A stretch of DNA of 44,484 nucleotides, taken from contig SVRJ01000016.1 of the NCBI GenBank assembly GCA_015064885.1, forward strand, positions 1-44,484. Direction: 5' to 3'. A program made the translations under genes and the position numbers. This document shows positions 14,450 to 22,511 of the stretch, piece after piece. The notes beneath the pieces are model-generated. The model did no database searches. It had not been told where the DNA came from and saw only the letters and a list, made by a program, of their open reading frames with translations. The stretch is from Oscillospiraceae bacterium (GTDB lineage Bacteria > Bacillota > Clostridia > Oscillospirales > CAG-272). Each line of letters opens with the position of its first letter. Position 1 is the first letter of the stretch.

Positions 14450-16295
14450 TTTCGACCTCTCCTTCCTTGTAGTATTTGCTCTGAACCTCAAAAAGCTCTG
14501 CGTATTTGCCGCCGGCTTTCAAGAGTTCTTCATGTGTTCCTTCTTCACCGATACCTCCGTCTGCAATCATAATGATGCGGTCGCAGAACCGAGTGGATGC
14601 AAGACGGTGGGAAATGTAGATTGAGGATTTCCCGCTTGTCATTTCATTGTACTTCTGATACATTTCCGACTCTGCGATAGGGTCAAGTGCCGCCGTAGGT
14701 TCATCAAGAACAATGAACGGAGCATTTTTATAAAGCGCACGGGCAAGCATAAGGCGTTGTGTTTCACCGCCCGAAAGCAGTATAGCTTCTTCAAATACCT
14801 CTCGGTTCAGATAGGTTTCATATCCGTCCTTCAAAGATTCGACCTTTTTGCGGAGTCCGGCTTTTTCAACACATTCTTTGACACGATCCATATCAATGCC
14901 TTCACAATCTTGAGCAACGTTAGTAGCAATCGTGCCTGCAAGGAGCGAGAATGTTTGGAACACCGCCGAGAACATCTTGTAATAATCTCTGCGGTTATAA
15001 TCTCTTATGTCTTTTCCGTCAAGAAGCACACGCCCCTCTGTAGGATCAAGAAATCCGCAGATCAGCTTGATAAGCGTTGTCTTACCTGCACCGTTCAGAC
15101 CAACCACAGCTAACTTTTCACCGGGGTGGAGCGTCAGATTGATATTCGTGAGCGTATCTTTGTCTGCGCCGGGATAGCGATAGGATACATTTTCAAGTCT
15201 GATCTCATAGAGTCTGTCTGCTTCTGCTTCAATAGGCTCGCCGTCCTCAAACTTGAACGGTTCGGGATATTCAAGACACTCACGAACAGTAGAAATATCA
15301 AGTGATTGCTTGTGAAGCGTATTAAAACCGCCGAGAATACCGGTCACCCAAGCGGTAAAGCCACCCACCGCGCTGAAGAACAGAAGAAAATCCGATACGC
15401 TGATCCCGTTTCCAATAACAAGACCAATGAGGTAGGCGTATGCAATTGCATTGCGAAGGAACGTAAGTACAAGGTCAACGATTCTCGCCCAAATATAAAC
15501 ACCTTGCGCTTTCTGATGGAACGCTGTATAGGTTGCGACCACCTTGTTGTAAACCTCATTAAGCCACGGGCGCAAACCAAAAATACGAATATCTTTTGCG
15601 GCACTAAAGTCGCTTACTCGTCTATCAATATAATATATCTGATTTGCCATTTCTGCTTCTTCTTCTCTGTGCCGATAGCCCCACTCATTTACGTAGTTGC
15701 CTACCAAGTAACTGATTACTGTTGTTGCAAGAATGACAATAAGCAACAGCGGCTGAACCGATGACATAAGAATTACATAGAACACGAAGCCGAGGAGATT
15801 TGTTGTAAGCTCTGTAAGCGTCGTCCAAATAGCTTCTGTTGCAGCACTATTTGAGCCTATCGCCTCCTGTGCCTTCATTTTCAGTTTTTTGAATTTGTCA
15901 TCAAACAAATTGGGGTAGGAGGTCGTTGCCGCTTTCCTTTGGAGCTGTGCAATAATTTCGCAACGAGTGCTGATTCTTCCGTATAGTGTGTTTGTGTTCA
16001 CATACGAGGATGCCGCCGAAACGAGCATCAGCGCAGCGACGAATACCACTATTGTTACGATCAGCTCTGTGACCGATGCTTTTCTTTCCACCACAGAGAG
16101 TATCGTGGGAGAAACGTATAGATTGATAAGGTTAAGTGCCACCGCCAAGAGTGCGGACAGTAAGGAAAGCACAATAACCTTTTTCTCTCCCGAAGTCCAA
16201 GCGAGCTTTATCATAAACCAAGAGTTTTGAGCCATGTTGTATTTAGGCCTTTGAGCTTTTTCTTTTTTGGCTTTTTGAGTTTTTTCTTTCACCAT
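14436..16295 (-). CDS. ABC exporter half-transporter, first of pair
   Basis: A 619-residue fused permease/ATPase. The lysine-rich N-terminus is followed by six membrane helices (from about residue 35 to 330). The ATPase has Walker A GLNGAGKTT (about 397-405), Q-loop VFQTF, signature LLSGGETQ (about 506-513), Walker B FIVLDEPTAALD and ISHRLAS. I use ATG 16295, placed after GAAAGGA. A frame extension of 34 codons upstream would cross the promoter. It is coupled by overlap to the second half-transporter. It lies directly downstream of a two-component system and is plausibly controlled by it, but a terminator and a separate promoter stand between them. Confidence 0.92.
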   Translation of the reverse strand: MVKEKTQKAKKEKAQRPKYNMAQNSWFMIKLAWTSGEKKVIVLSLLSALLAVALNLINLYVSPTILSVVERKASVTELIVTIVVFVAALMLVSAASSYVNTNTLYGRISTRCEIIAQLQRKAATTSYPNLFDDKFKKLKMKAQEAIGSNSAATEAIWTTLTELTTNLLGFVFYVILMSSVQPLLLIVILATTVISYLVGNYVNEWGYRHREEEAEMANQIYYIDRRVSDFSAAKDIRIFGLRPWLNEVYNKVVATYTAFHQKAQGVYIWARIVDLVLTFLRNAIAYAYLIGLVIGNGISVSDFLLFFSAVGGFTAWVTGILGGFNTLHKQSLDISTVRECLEYPEPFKFEDGEPIEAEADRLYEIRLENVSYRYPGADKDTLTNINLTLHPGEKLAVVGLNGAGKTTLIKLICGFLDPTEGRVLLDGKDIRDYNRRDYYKMFSAVFQTFSLLAGTIATNVAQDCEGIDMDRVKECVEKAGLRKKVESLKDGYETYLNREVFEEAILLSGGETQRLMLARALYKNAPFIVLDEPTAALDPIAESEMYQKYNEMTSGKSSIYISHRLASTRFCDRIIMIADGGIGEEGTHEELLKAGGKYAELFEVQSKYYKEGEVENEEN

Positions 16296-16320
16296 AAAAA
16301 CCACCATCCTTTCTGCGCTT

Positions 16321-16329
16321 ATTATAGCA
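16321..16329 (-). promoter_or_regulatory. Extended -10 promoter of the ABC pair
   Basis: TATAAT (16326-16321) with TGC directly before it on the minus strand. There is no good -35, so an activator such as the LytTR regulator could be needed. It starts right after the kinase terminator. Confidence 0.6.
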
Positions 16330-16364
16330 CAAAAATTCGTCCCCGGTTGATTTCGGGGACGAAT
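16330..16364 (-). terminator. Terminator after the histidine kinase
   Basis: A perfect 10-bp stem (16335-16344 with 16355-16364) around a 10-base loop, followed by TTTTTGTG on the minus strand. Confidence 0.85.
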
Positions 16365-16393
16365 CGTTATTTCCGGGGGATGAATTGCAAATT

Positions 16394-17056
16394 TCACACC
16401 TGCGGAAGCAGTATTTCTGTTGTGAACGCTCCGTCCTCACTATTGCGGCTGATGTATCCCTCAAGCCGTTCCACAATCGCATCTATACGAACAAGACCAA
16501 AACCGTGTCCGTCGCCTTTGGTGCTGCGGAACAGCTTGCCCTCTTTCTGCATCTTCTTACCGGCAGTAAAGTTGGTAAAGGAAATGTAGAGCTGAGTATT
16601 CTTCATATCCATATATACACGGATCACACGCTGATTCTCCGGTAGCTTCACGCTTGCTTCAATGGCATTGTCAAAGAGATTGCCAATGATGCAGCACAGG
16701 TCGATCTCCGAGGATTTCAGTTTTACGGGGATATGTGCGTCTGCTACGACCTCAATGCCTTTCGCTTTTGCAAGCGAGATCTTGGAATTGAGAATGGCAT
16801 CGGTCATAGGGTTGCCGGTCTTGATAACCGTATCAACGGTAGTCAGATCTTCGTCGAGCAGATCAAGATAATTCTTGATAGCGTCCCAATCGCCGGTCGC
16901 TGCGTATGCTTTCATCGTCTGAATGTGGTTGCGGTAGTCGTGCCGCCAACCACGGATCTGACGGTACATATTATCAACTTCCCGGTAATGCGTTTCGATC
17001 AGCTCGTGCTGATAGGAAGCGATCTGCTTTTCTATTTTCTTTGAAAACAATCCCAT
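16394..17056 (-). CDS. GHKL sensor kinase without membrane domain
   Basis: A 220-residue histidine kinase of the AgrC/NatK type (HPK10-like). An N-terminal coiled helix (1-35) leads to RHDYRNH (phospho-acceptor H39). N-box NLFDNAIEA is at about 126-134 and G-box GDGHGFGL at about 181-188. AgrC-type kinases normally carry 5-7 membrane helices in front. This one starts directly at the dimerization helix and must be cytoplasmic or rely on another sensor, perhaps the neighbouring ABC exporter. It starts 5 bases after the regulator stop and ends in a terminator. Codon use differs from the surrounding chromosome. Confidence 0.9.
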   Translation of the reverse strand: MGLFSKKIEKQIASYQHELIETHYREVDNMYRQIRGWRHDYRNHIQTMKAYAATGDWDAIKNYLDLLDEDLTTVDTVIKTGNPMTDAILNSKISLAKAKGIEVVADAHIPVKLKSSEIDLCCIIGNLFDNAIEASVKLPENQRVIRVYMDMKNTQLYISFTNFTAGKKMQKEGKLFRSTKGDGHGFGLVRIDAIVERLEGYISRNSEDGAFTTEILLPQV

Positions 17057-17061
17057 ACGCC

Positions 17062-17760
17062 TTACCTCATGTTGATGATCGCCCGGTTGATTCCGTCATA
17101 CGCTCCCCGTGGAAGAGGAATGGCAGTTCCGTCGCTCAGTTTGATTTCTGTCTTGGTTACACGGCTGATCTGCGTTAGGTTGATGATCGTGGAGCGCCCC
17201 ACACGATAGAAACGCTCGTCAAGCTGCTTTTCAAGCTCGCCCAAAGTCATTTTCACCGTAACGTCAGACAGAGCATGAATGGTAACGTAGTTGCCGAACA
17301 CGTCCGCATAACGGATTTGATAAATCGGCACACGCACCATTTCGCCGCCTATCACAAAGTTCAAGACCTTTTCATTCTTGGACAGCTTCTCTGCGGCACG
17401 GTCAAGCACCGAGCAGAGCTTTTCTTCTTTTACGGGCTTCATCAGATAGTGGAGAGCCGCCACCTCGTAGCCCTCGGATATGTAATCGGAGTAGCCCGTA
17501 ATGAAAACGATCTGAACGGTCTGATTCTCTCGGCGTATCTCTCGCGCCATTGTAACACCGTCCATCTTTCCCATTTCTATGTCAAGCAGAAGAATATCGT
17601 ATGTCTTATCCTCGGCATAGTGAAAGAGAAAGCTTTCGGCTGACGGAAAGCACTCGGCCCCGATTGCTATTTGATTTTTCTTTGCCCAATTTGTCAGCAA
17701 TGAAAGAACGTATTCCGCATCGCGCTGATTATCATCGCATATTGCTACTCTGTATAACAT
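17062..17760 (-). CDS. LytTR-family response regulator
   Basis: A 232-residue regulator. The receiver domain (1-120) has acidic pair D9/D10, phospho-acceptor D60 (LLLDIEM) and K108 (MKPV). The LytTR DNA-binding domain (about 135-230) has 'GNYVTIH' and 'FYRVGRSTIINLTQI'. LytTR proteins bind imperfect direct repeats upstream of their targets and often control peptide or bacteriocin-related exporters. First gene of the regulator-kinase pair, with an extended -10 promoter at 17808-17816. Confidence 0.94.
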   Translation of the reverse strand: MLYRVAICDDNQRDAEYVLSLLTNWAKKNQIAIGAECFPSAESFLFHYAEDKTYDILLLDIEMGKMDGVTMAREIRRENQTVQIVFITGYSDYISEGYEVAALHYLMKPVKEEKLCSVLDRAAEKLSKNEKVLNFVIGGEMVRVPIYQIRYADVFGNYVTIHALSDVTVKMTLGELEKQLDERFYRVGRSTIINLTQISRVTKTEIKLSDGTAIPLPRGAYDGINRAIINMR

Positions 17761-17807
17761 GTGATCATACCTTTCAGTGTGTTCGTAAAAGAATATCTTT
17801 TTGACTC

Positions 17808-17816
17808 ATTATATCA
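17808..17816 (-). promoter_or_regulatory. Extended -10 promoter of the two-component genes
   Basis: TATAAT (17813-17808) with TGA before it on the minus strand, about 48 bases before the regulator start. The -35 is weak. The surrounding 17761-17877 is AT-rich and holds nothing else I recognize. Confidence 0.65.
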
Positions 17817-17877
17817 TAAAAATGTGAATTACTCTATAATCAAAGATTGCATAACTGTTTAATTTTATTACAAAGAT

Positions 17878-17938
17878 AAGCCTACCGCCCCCAACGATCC
17901 TGACTTATCGTCTGTCGCCGGAGGCGGTGCTTTTTATT
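17878..17938. repeat. 61-bp direct repeat, copy 2
   Basis: One mismatch from copy 1 (12516-12576), same orientation, 5362 bases apart. It begins upstream of the two-component genes and its end includes the stop codon of the XRE gene at 17937. The pair brackets the regulator/kinase/ABC block exactly. Confidence 0.9.
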
Positions 17939-18761
17939 ATTTAAGGAACGGTTCCTTTCTGTTGTGGGACTGCAGGCTGTAGGCGCCTTTGTAGCCTATC
18001 TCGTTTGCCATGAGGAATACCGCAAGCAGAGTGTGGCTCGGCTTTGAATATAGCAGCACGCGGTCTTCTCCGTTGATGCTTACGTTCTGCCTTATGATGA
18101 CCCTCAGAGTCAGCAGAGAGTCAAGCACGTCGGCTATGTTTTCGTCCGGAATAGCGCAATCTCTCTGCAGGACGGCACTCTCAAAAACGTAGTTTTCGGG
18201 TCTGCGGTACAGATATATCAGCGCGTTCAACGTGTCCTCATGCGACAGAGCGGTAAAGATCTCCTGTAAAGCCTTCTTGTTGTTCAGAAAATGCCCGTAG
18301 CCCTCCTTTGGCTGCGGAAAGACCGAGAAGAAGGGCTCCTTTCCGTTTGAGATCACGGTAAAGCCGTTGCTTCCGAGAATATAAGATGAGTTTTTCTGCT
18401 TCTTGATCTCATTCGGATCATACTTCTTTTCGATCTCCATAAGGCAGTTGAACAGACCGCGTTCGATCTGCCAGCCGATATCGCGCGCAACGTCAAAGCG
18501 TTCGCATGCCTTGGTGTTGCGGATCAATTTTATGATCCTTCCCGAAATATCCGCCATAGAAACAGAATCGTTCCCGAAAAGCTCGTCAAGAGATACCTCA
18601 AGCTCATTGGCAAGCGGAAGGAGAAGCGCACCGTCGGGATACGTGTCGCTCGTCTCCCATTTGGAGACTGCCTGCGCGGATACTCCAAGCTTTGCGGCAA
18701 GCTGCTCTTGCGTCATATTCCTTTCGAGGCGCAGTCTTTTGATATTAGCCGATAAGCTCAT
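17937..18761 (-). CDS. XRE-family regulator, paralog B
   Basis: A 274-residue protein. The N-terminal HTH_3 domain (about 3-62) has 'MTQEQLAAKLGVSAQAVSKWETSDTYPD'. The rest is an uncharacterized 200-residue domain. Its end (about 170-260) looks like a winged helix ('LSHEDTLNALIYLY', 'DENIADVLDSLLTLRVI') and aligns by eye with the upstream paralog. I start at ATG 18761, 8 bases after GGAGG and one base past the upstream stop; a TTG five codons earlier overlaps the ribosome site. It is second in a two-gene operon. The ligand and targets are unknown. Confidence 0.88.
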   Translation of the reverse strand: MSLSANIKRLRLERNMTQEQLAAKLGVSAQAVSKWETSDTYPDGALLLPLANELEVSLDELFGNDSVSMADISGRIIKLIRNTKACERFDVARDIGWQIERGLFNCLMEIEKKYDPNEIKKQKNSSYILGSNGFTVISNGKEPFFSVFPQPKEGYGHFLNNKKALQEIFTALSHEDTLNALIYLYRRPENYVFESAVLQRDCAIPDENIADVLDSLLTLRVIIRQNVSINGEDRVLLYSKPSHTLLAVFLMANEIGYKGAYSLQSHNRKEPFLK

Positions 18762-18762
18762 A

Positions 18763-19626
18763 TTATTTACCTCCAATCATTTTACATCTTCCGCTGTAGT
18801 TGAATTCATACGCCCGCCTGCCGCACATTCTTTCAAAGGCAAGCGATATGAGTGAGAGAAGTATTCCGTCTCCGAAGCACTCGTATACCTTCACCTCACC
18901 CTCTACGAGGTGGGCGGTCACACGGTTGCATTCGCCGACAGCGCAGAACTCGTTGAGCAGCTCATCCACTCTTTCCTCCGAAACACCCGTGTTTCTTGCG
19001 ATATAGTCTGCGGTAAAGCTCTCCGAGCATTCTGTGGAATGGATAAAGTAAAGCACCGAAAGCGCATCCTCGCTTGACAGGAAGCGGAAGAGCCTTGTTA
19101 TCTCCTTTTGCGTGCCCGGATCCTTCAGCCAGGAAAAGTTTGCTTTGTTTCTGAGCATCATCACCGCTATATTTACGTTTTCAGAGCTTGCGGAAAATTC
19201 GAAGAACTCGTGAAGCGAGATGTGCGACCGGTGGTAGCGTGACGTGTTCTTGGGAAACACCTCCTCACCGTCGTTTACGTCGTCACTGTATTTTGAGACC
19301 GTGCCGAAAATGGCGGGAACTATAGCCCTCACCGCTTCAAAAGCCTTGAGCACGGAAGCCTTTCTGTCAAGCCCGCAAAACAAAGCGCGCACCTCCTCCT
19401 TCGTGCTCTTCTCCTCACCGTCGGAAAGACCGAGAATAGAATCGGTCGTGACCCCGTAGTATTTTGAAAGAGATGCGAGCATCGGAAGGTCGGGCATGGA
19501 CGTACCCTTCTCCCATTTTGATATAGTCTTATTTGATACGGACAGGCTTTGCGCCACGTCCTCCTGCGTTACCCCCTTCGCCGTGCGAAGCGACGCTAAT
19601 TTTTCTGCGATACTGTAGTCAGACAT
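18763..19626 (-). CDS. XRE-family regulator, paralog A
   Basis: A 287-residue protein. The HTH_3 domain (about 5-65) has 'VTQEDVAQSLSVSNKTISKWEKGTSMPDL'. The C-terminal region mirrors paralog B, with 'LSSEDALSVLYFIHS' and 'SEERVDELLNEFCAV' aligning to its winged-helix-like end. The start is ATG 19626 with GAGAGG upstream; a GTG three codons earlier overlaps that site. It is first of the pair, behind the strong promoter at 19673-19701. A tandem duplication followed by divergence is the likely origin. The two proteins may form a heterodimer. Confidence 0.88.
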   Translation of the reverse strand: MSDYSIAEKLASLRTAKGVTQEDVAQSLSVSNKTISKWEKGTSMPDLPMLASLSKYYGVTTDSILGLSDGEEKSTKEEVRALFCGLDRKASVLKAFEAVRAIVPAIFGTVSKYSDDVNDGEEVFPKNTSRYHRSHISLHEFFEFSASSENVNIAVMMLRNKANFSWLKDPGTQKEITRLFRFLSSEDALSVLYFIHSTECSESFTADYIARNTGVSEERVDELLNEFCAVGECNRVTAHLVEGEVKVYECFGDGILLSLISLAFERMCGRRAYEFNYSGRCKMIGGK

Positions 19627-19672
19627 TGTTTTCACCTCTCGAAAAAATTCAAGCTCCGGACCTTGTGACTAT

Positions 19673-19701
19673 ATTATACACCAAACCAACGGTAGAGTCA
19701 A
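19673..19701 (-). promoter_or_regulatory. Promoter of the XRE pair
   Basis: TTGACT (19701-19696), a 17-base spacer and TATAAT (19678-19673) on the minus strand, about 47 bases before the start codon. Confidence 0.85.
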
Positions 19702-19860
19702 GAGAGCGATTTTTTATATTTTCTCGGATTCGGAGAGTTTTTCGGATCAAATTAAACCGAGCGTGGATATTCAATAAAAAGGCGCGTGAGATTTTTTTGT
19801 TTTTATATAATAAGCCTACCCGGTCACAGTGAAAAAACAGCTTTGTTTTCTTCCTTCCGC

Positions 19861-19889
19861 TTGACAAGTGCGTGAAATTATGATATAAT
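19861..19889 (+). promoter_or_regulatory. Promoter of the transglutaminase-LRR gene
   Basis: Perfect TTGACA (19861-19866), a 17-base spacer and TATAAT (19884-19889) with extended TGA. The leader of about 95 bases has no feature I recognize. Confidence 0.88.
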
Positions 19890-19992
19890 ACTGCATGATA
19901 AAAATTCGGACGGTATTTTGTTTACAGACGCAAGAATGCGGCCGTGTTCGATATAATTAAATATGATCCGGTATAAAGGAGAGTACATAGCA

Positions 19993-22215
19993 ATGAAAAG
20001 AACAATTTCGTTATTCCTTGTCATCTCGCTTTCTCTGTCTCTTTTGACGTGTGTTATGACGTCGGCATCTTTTCTGTCGGCAGCCGAGGGGTCTGAGAAC
20101 GCGAGGACCTATTACTACGACAGACTCAGCGATCGTCAAAAGAAATGCTACGATTATCTGAAAAAATATTATGACGATCTCCCAAGTAAGCCCAAGGAGT
20201 ACAGCGAGGAGCTTTCAAGCTGGCTTCCCTCCGGCTTTTCCTTTGAAGAATCAAAGAAGCTCGGCGAGGACTTTATTATTGCCGATATGGCACTTGTAGC
20301 CGACGAGCCGATGTATTCGTGGAAGGGAAGAGTATCCGGGTACGCGCAATCTTCTCCGGGCGAGACCCCGTATTTTTACGTGAATATCCTCCGTACCCCA
20401 TTGCTGACAGAAGAGGTCGAGGCGCACGCAAATGCCCGTATACGTCAGATAGTAGCCGCGGTCGGAAGCGGAGACAGATATACTAAGCTTAGAAAGCTTG
20501 CTCACTATCTTATCAGCAATAGCTTTTACGATTCCTTTTCCGATACCCTTAACAGTACGGGAAACGACAGTCTCGATACCCGCGGCACCTATTACAATTC
20601 GGACGCTTACGGTCTCTTTACCAAAAACGTTGCCGTTTGCGCGGGCTTTGCAGACGCGGTAAAGGTGCTTTGTGACGAGCTCGATATCCCCTGTATTCAG
20701 GTGGGAAACAGAGCCCACGCATGGAATCTCGTGCAGATGGAGGACGGTCAGTGGTACCTACTCGATATTACCGATGCCGCAAAAATAGGCCCGGACGGAC
20801 GCTTGCCGAACACGATCGACGAATATTTCAGATCGGTATTTTTGAATAACGGCACGATGGGATCCTCTTCTATTTTTTATTCGGATCCGTATATGCTGTC
20901 TCTTGACGGTGTGGCGCACGTTACCGAATTTCCGAAGCTTGCCGACGGACAGTATCGCTATAACGGAAGCACGAAGGACTTTTCTTATACGGTCCCGAAG
21001 CTCGATCACACCCCGGGCGAGGGCAAGTTTTCCTATAAGGTAAATGACGACAACAAGAGCTGTACTATCACAAATTATGAAGGAAAGCAGGCGGGCGACC
21101 TTACCGTTCCCGAAAGCATTGACGGATTTACGGTTACCGCGATAGACGCTTACGCATTCTATATGTGCACCGGCTTTACAGGTAAGCTGATACTTCCCGA
21201 CAGTGTGGAGAGCATCGGCCACGCCGCGTTTGCAGGATGTACCGGACTTACGGGAGCAGAGCTTTCGGATAACCTCCGTAAAATAGGAAGTGGAGCCTTT
21301 GCGGGCTGCACCCGACTTAGCGAGCTCGTGCTTCCCGATCTTGTCGACGGTATAGAAGAGTACGCCTTTGGCGGATGCTCCGAGCTTGCCTCGGTCACCT
21401 TCGGAAGACACGTTCAGTCGATCGGATACAATGCTTTTTTAAAGAGAGATAATATAGAATCCGAAAACAAGCCGCTCACCTTCAAAGCACCGGATAACTC
21501 CTACGTCAAGGAATACGCATCCACAAATAATATAGCCTTTGCCGTTCACGGAAGCGCTTGTGATTTCCGCGACACTGACGGCAAGTGGGAATACGTCTCG
21601 GGCGATCTCCACTTCCATACCTGCGAGCACGGAGCCTACTTTGACTATACGAGGCATGCGGATAAGAACGGTTCTTTAAGCTGCGGAGACAAATGCGAGG
21701 ACTGCGGCGCGATCTATTGCGCTGCTATGGGCTTTTCGAATATTCCTCCGAAGGTAGTAAACGACAGACCTGCGACGTGCACCTCCCCGGGATTTACGGG
21801 AGAGACGGTCTGTGTGTGCGGAAACGTGCTGGAGGCGGGAAAGGAGATCTCTCCGACTCCGCATAAGCCGAAGGATGACACGTGGAAGATACGGGGCGAG
21901 TACCACTATCAGCTCTGCGTCTGCGGCGAGGAGGTCAATAAAGAAAAGCACAGCGGAGGCACCGCAAGCGAGAACGAGCGCGCGGTCTGCAGCATCTGCG
22001 GAGCACACTACGGAGACTTGCCGAGCTCGGGAAGCAGTACCAAGCCGTCAGTAACCACCGAGGGAGGCGCTGCCGCCGATACGAGCACCCTTGAGAGCAC
22101 GGCGACAGGCACGTCCGAGAGCGGATGCGCGGGAGCTATAGGAATGAACGGCAGCTTCGTCCTTCTTCTCCTCTTGTGCGGATATACCGCTTTAAGAAAA
22201 GAAAACAATAAATAG
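19993..22215 (+). CDS. Secreted transglutaminase-like/BspA LRR protein
   Basis: A 740-residue surface protein. Signal peptide 1 to about 30. A transglutaminase-like cysteine domain (about 130-290) has the triad C216 (AVCAGFA), H242 (AHAWN) and D258 (LLDITDA). Next come three to four BspA-type leucine-rich repeats (about 370-490, 'IGHAAFAGCTGLTG'). A cysteine-rich tail with CxxC and CVCG units (about 535-680) resembles other clostridial wall proteins. After a Ser/Thr linker, the C-terminus is GCAGAIG, a hydrophobic helix and RKENNK. It has no LPXTG; the cysteine just before the helix suggests a different C-terminal sorting signal. The start is ATG 19993 with AAAGGAGAG 9 bases upstream. Confidence 0.9.
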   Translation: MKRTISLFLVISLSLSLLTCVMTSASFLSAAEGSENARTYYYDRLSDRQKKCYDYLKKYYDDLPSKPKEYSEELSSWLPSGFSFEESKKLGEDFIIADMALVADEPMYSWKGRVSGYAQSSPGETPYFYVNILRTPLLTEEVEAHANARIRQIVAAVGSGDRYTKLRKLAHYLISNSFYDSFSDTLNSTGNDSLDTRGTYYNSDAYGLFTKNVAVCAGFADAVKVLCDELDIPCIQVGNRAHAWNLVQMEDGQWYLLDITDAAKIGPDGRLPNTIDEYFRSVFLNNGTMGSSSIFYSDPYMLSLDGVAHVTEFPKLADGQYRYNGSTKDFSYTVPKLDHTPGEGKFSYKVNDDNKSCTITNYEGKQAGDLTVPESIDGFTVTAIDAYAFYMCTGFTGKLILPDSVESIGHAAFAGCTGLTGAELSDNLRKIGSGAFAGCTRLSELVLPDLVDGIEEYAFGGCSELASVTFGRHVQSIGYNAFLKRDNIESENKPLTFKAPDNSYVKEYASTNNIAFAVHGSACDFRDTDGKWEYVSGDLHFHTCEHGAYFDYTRHADKNGSLSCGDKCEDCGAIYCAAMGFSNIPPKVVNDRPATCTSPGFTGETVCVCGNVLEAGKEISPTPHKPKDDTWKIRGEYHYQLCVCGEEVNKEKHSGGTASENERAVCSICGAHYGDLPSSGSSTKPSVTTEGGAAADTSTLESTATGTSESGCAGAIGMNGSFVLLLLLCGYTALRKENNK

Positions 22216-22229
22216 ATCACAAAATAAAA

Positions 22230-22270
22230 ATGGGTAAGCCACACTATGTGACTTACCCATATTTTCGTTT
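22230..22270 (+). terminator. Terminator after the transglutaminase-LRR gene
   Basis: ATGGGTAAG (22230-22238) pairs with CTTACCCAT (22252-22260), with inner CACA/TGTG, then ATTTTCGTTT. Confidence 0.85.
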
Positions 22271-22276
22271 AAAATA

Positions 22277-22363
22277 TCATTTTGCAAGCACACCGTATAT
22301 AAGCAAAGCGTATCCGTGCGAGAGAGAGGATATCTCTACTTTGTCGATACGGATTTCTTTATT
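22277..22363 (-). pseudogene. 3' remnant of a second GH2 gene
   Basis: On the minus strand this stretch reads NKEIRIDKVEISSLSHGYAL, then LIYGVLAK and a stop. It matches the last residues of the GH2 protein at 24063 (IDRVEISSLSRGYALLMYG). At base level 22290-22348 matches 24076-24134 at about 52 of 59 positions. An in-frame stop lies upstream at 22373-22375 and nothing else of the enzyme remains. It is a decayed paralog or duplicated gene end. Confidence 0.8.
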
Positions 22364-22453
22364 TCTTGTAAATTATTTGTTGGTTTATTGGGAGCTTTTA
22401 GTGTGGCGAATTTTTAAAAAAGCAATATCAACCGATATTCAATATGAATTTTA

Positions 22454-22482
22454 TTGACATTTCTTCGTTTTTGATGTATAAT
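22454..22482 (+). promoter_or_regulatory. Promoter of the XRE-RDD gene
   Basis: Perfect TTGACA (22454-22459), a 17-base spacer and TATAAT (22477-22482). The -10 box ends 29 bases before the ATG. Confidence 0.9.
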
Positions 22483-22511
22483 TAAGGTGCATCAACGACG
22501 GAGGTGAGCCT

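Noticed and set aside
12516-17938. Insertion sequence or transposon
   Set aside because: The flanking repeats are direct, 61 bp long and terminator-like; no transposase, integrase or terminal inverted repeats were found.
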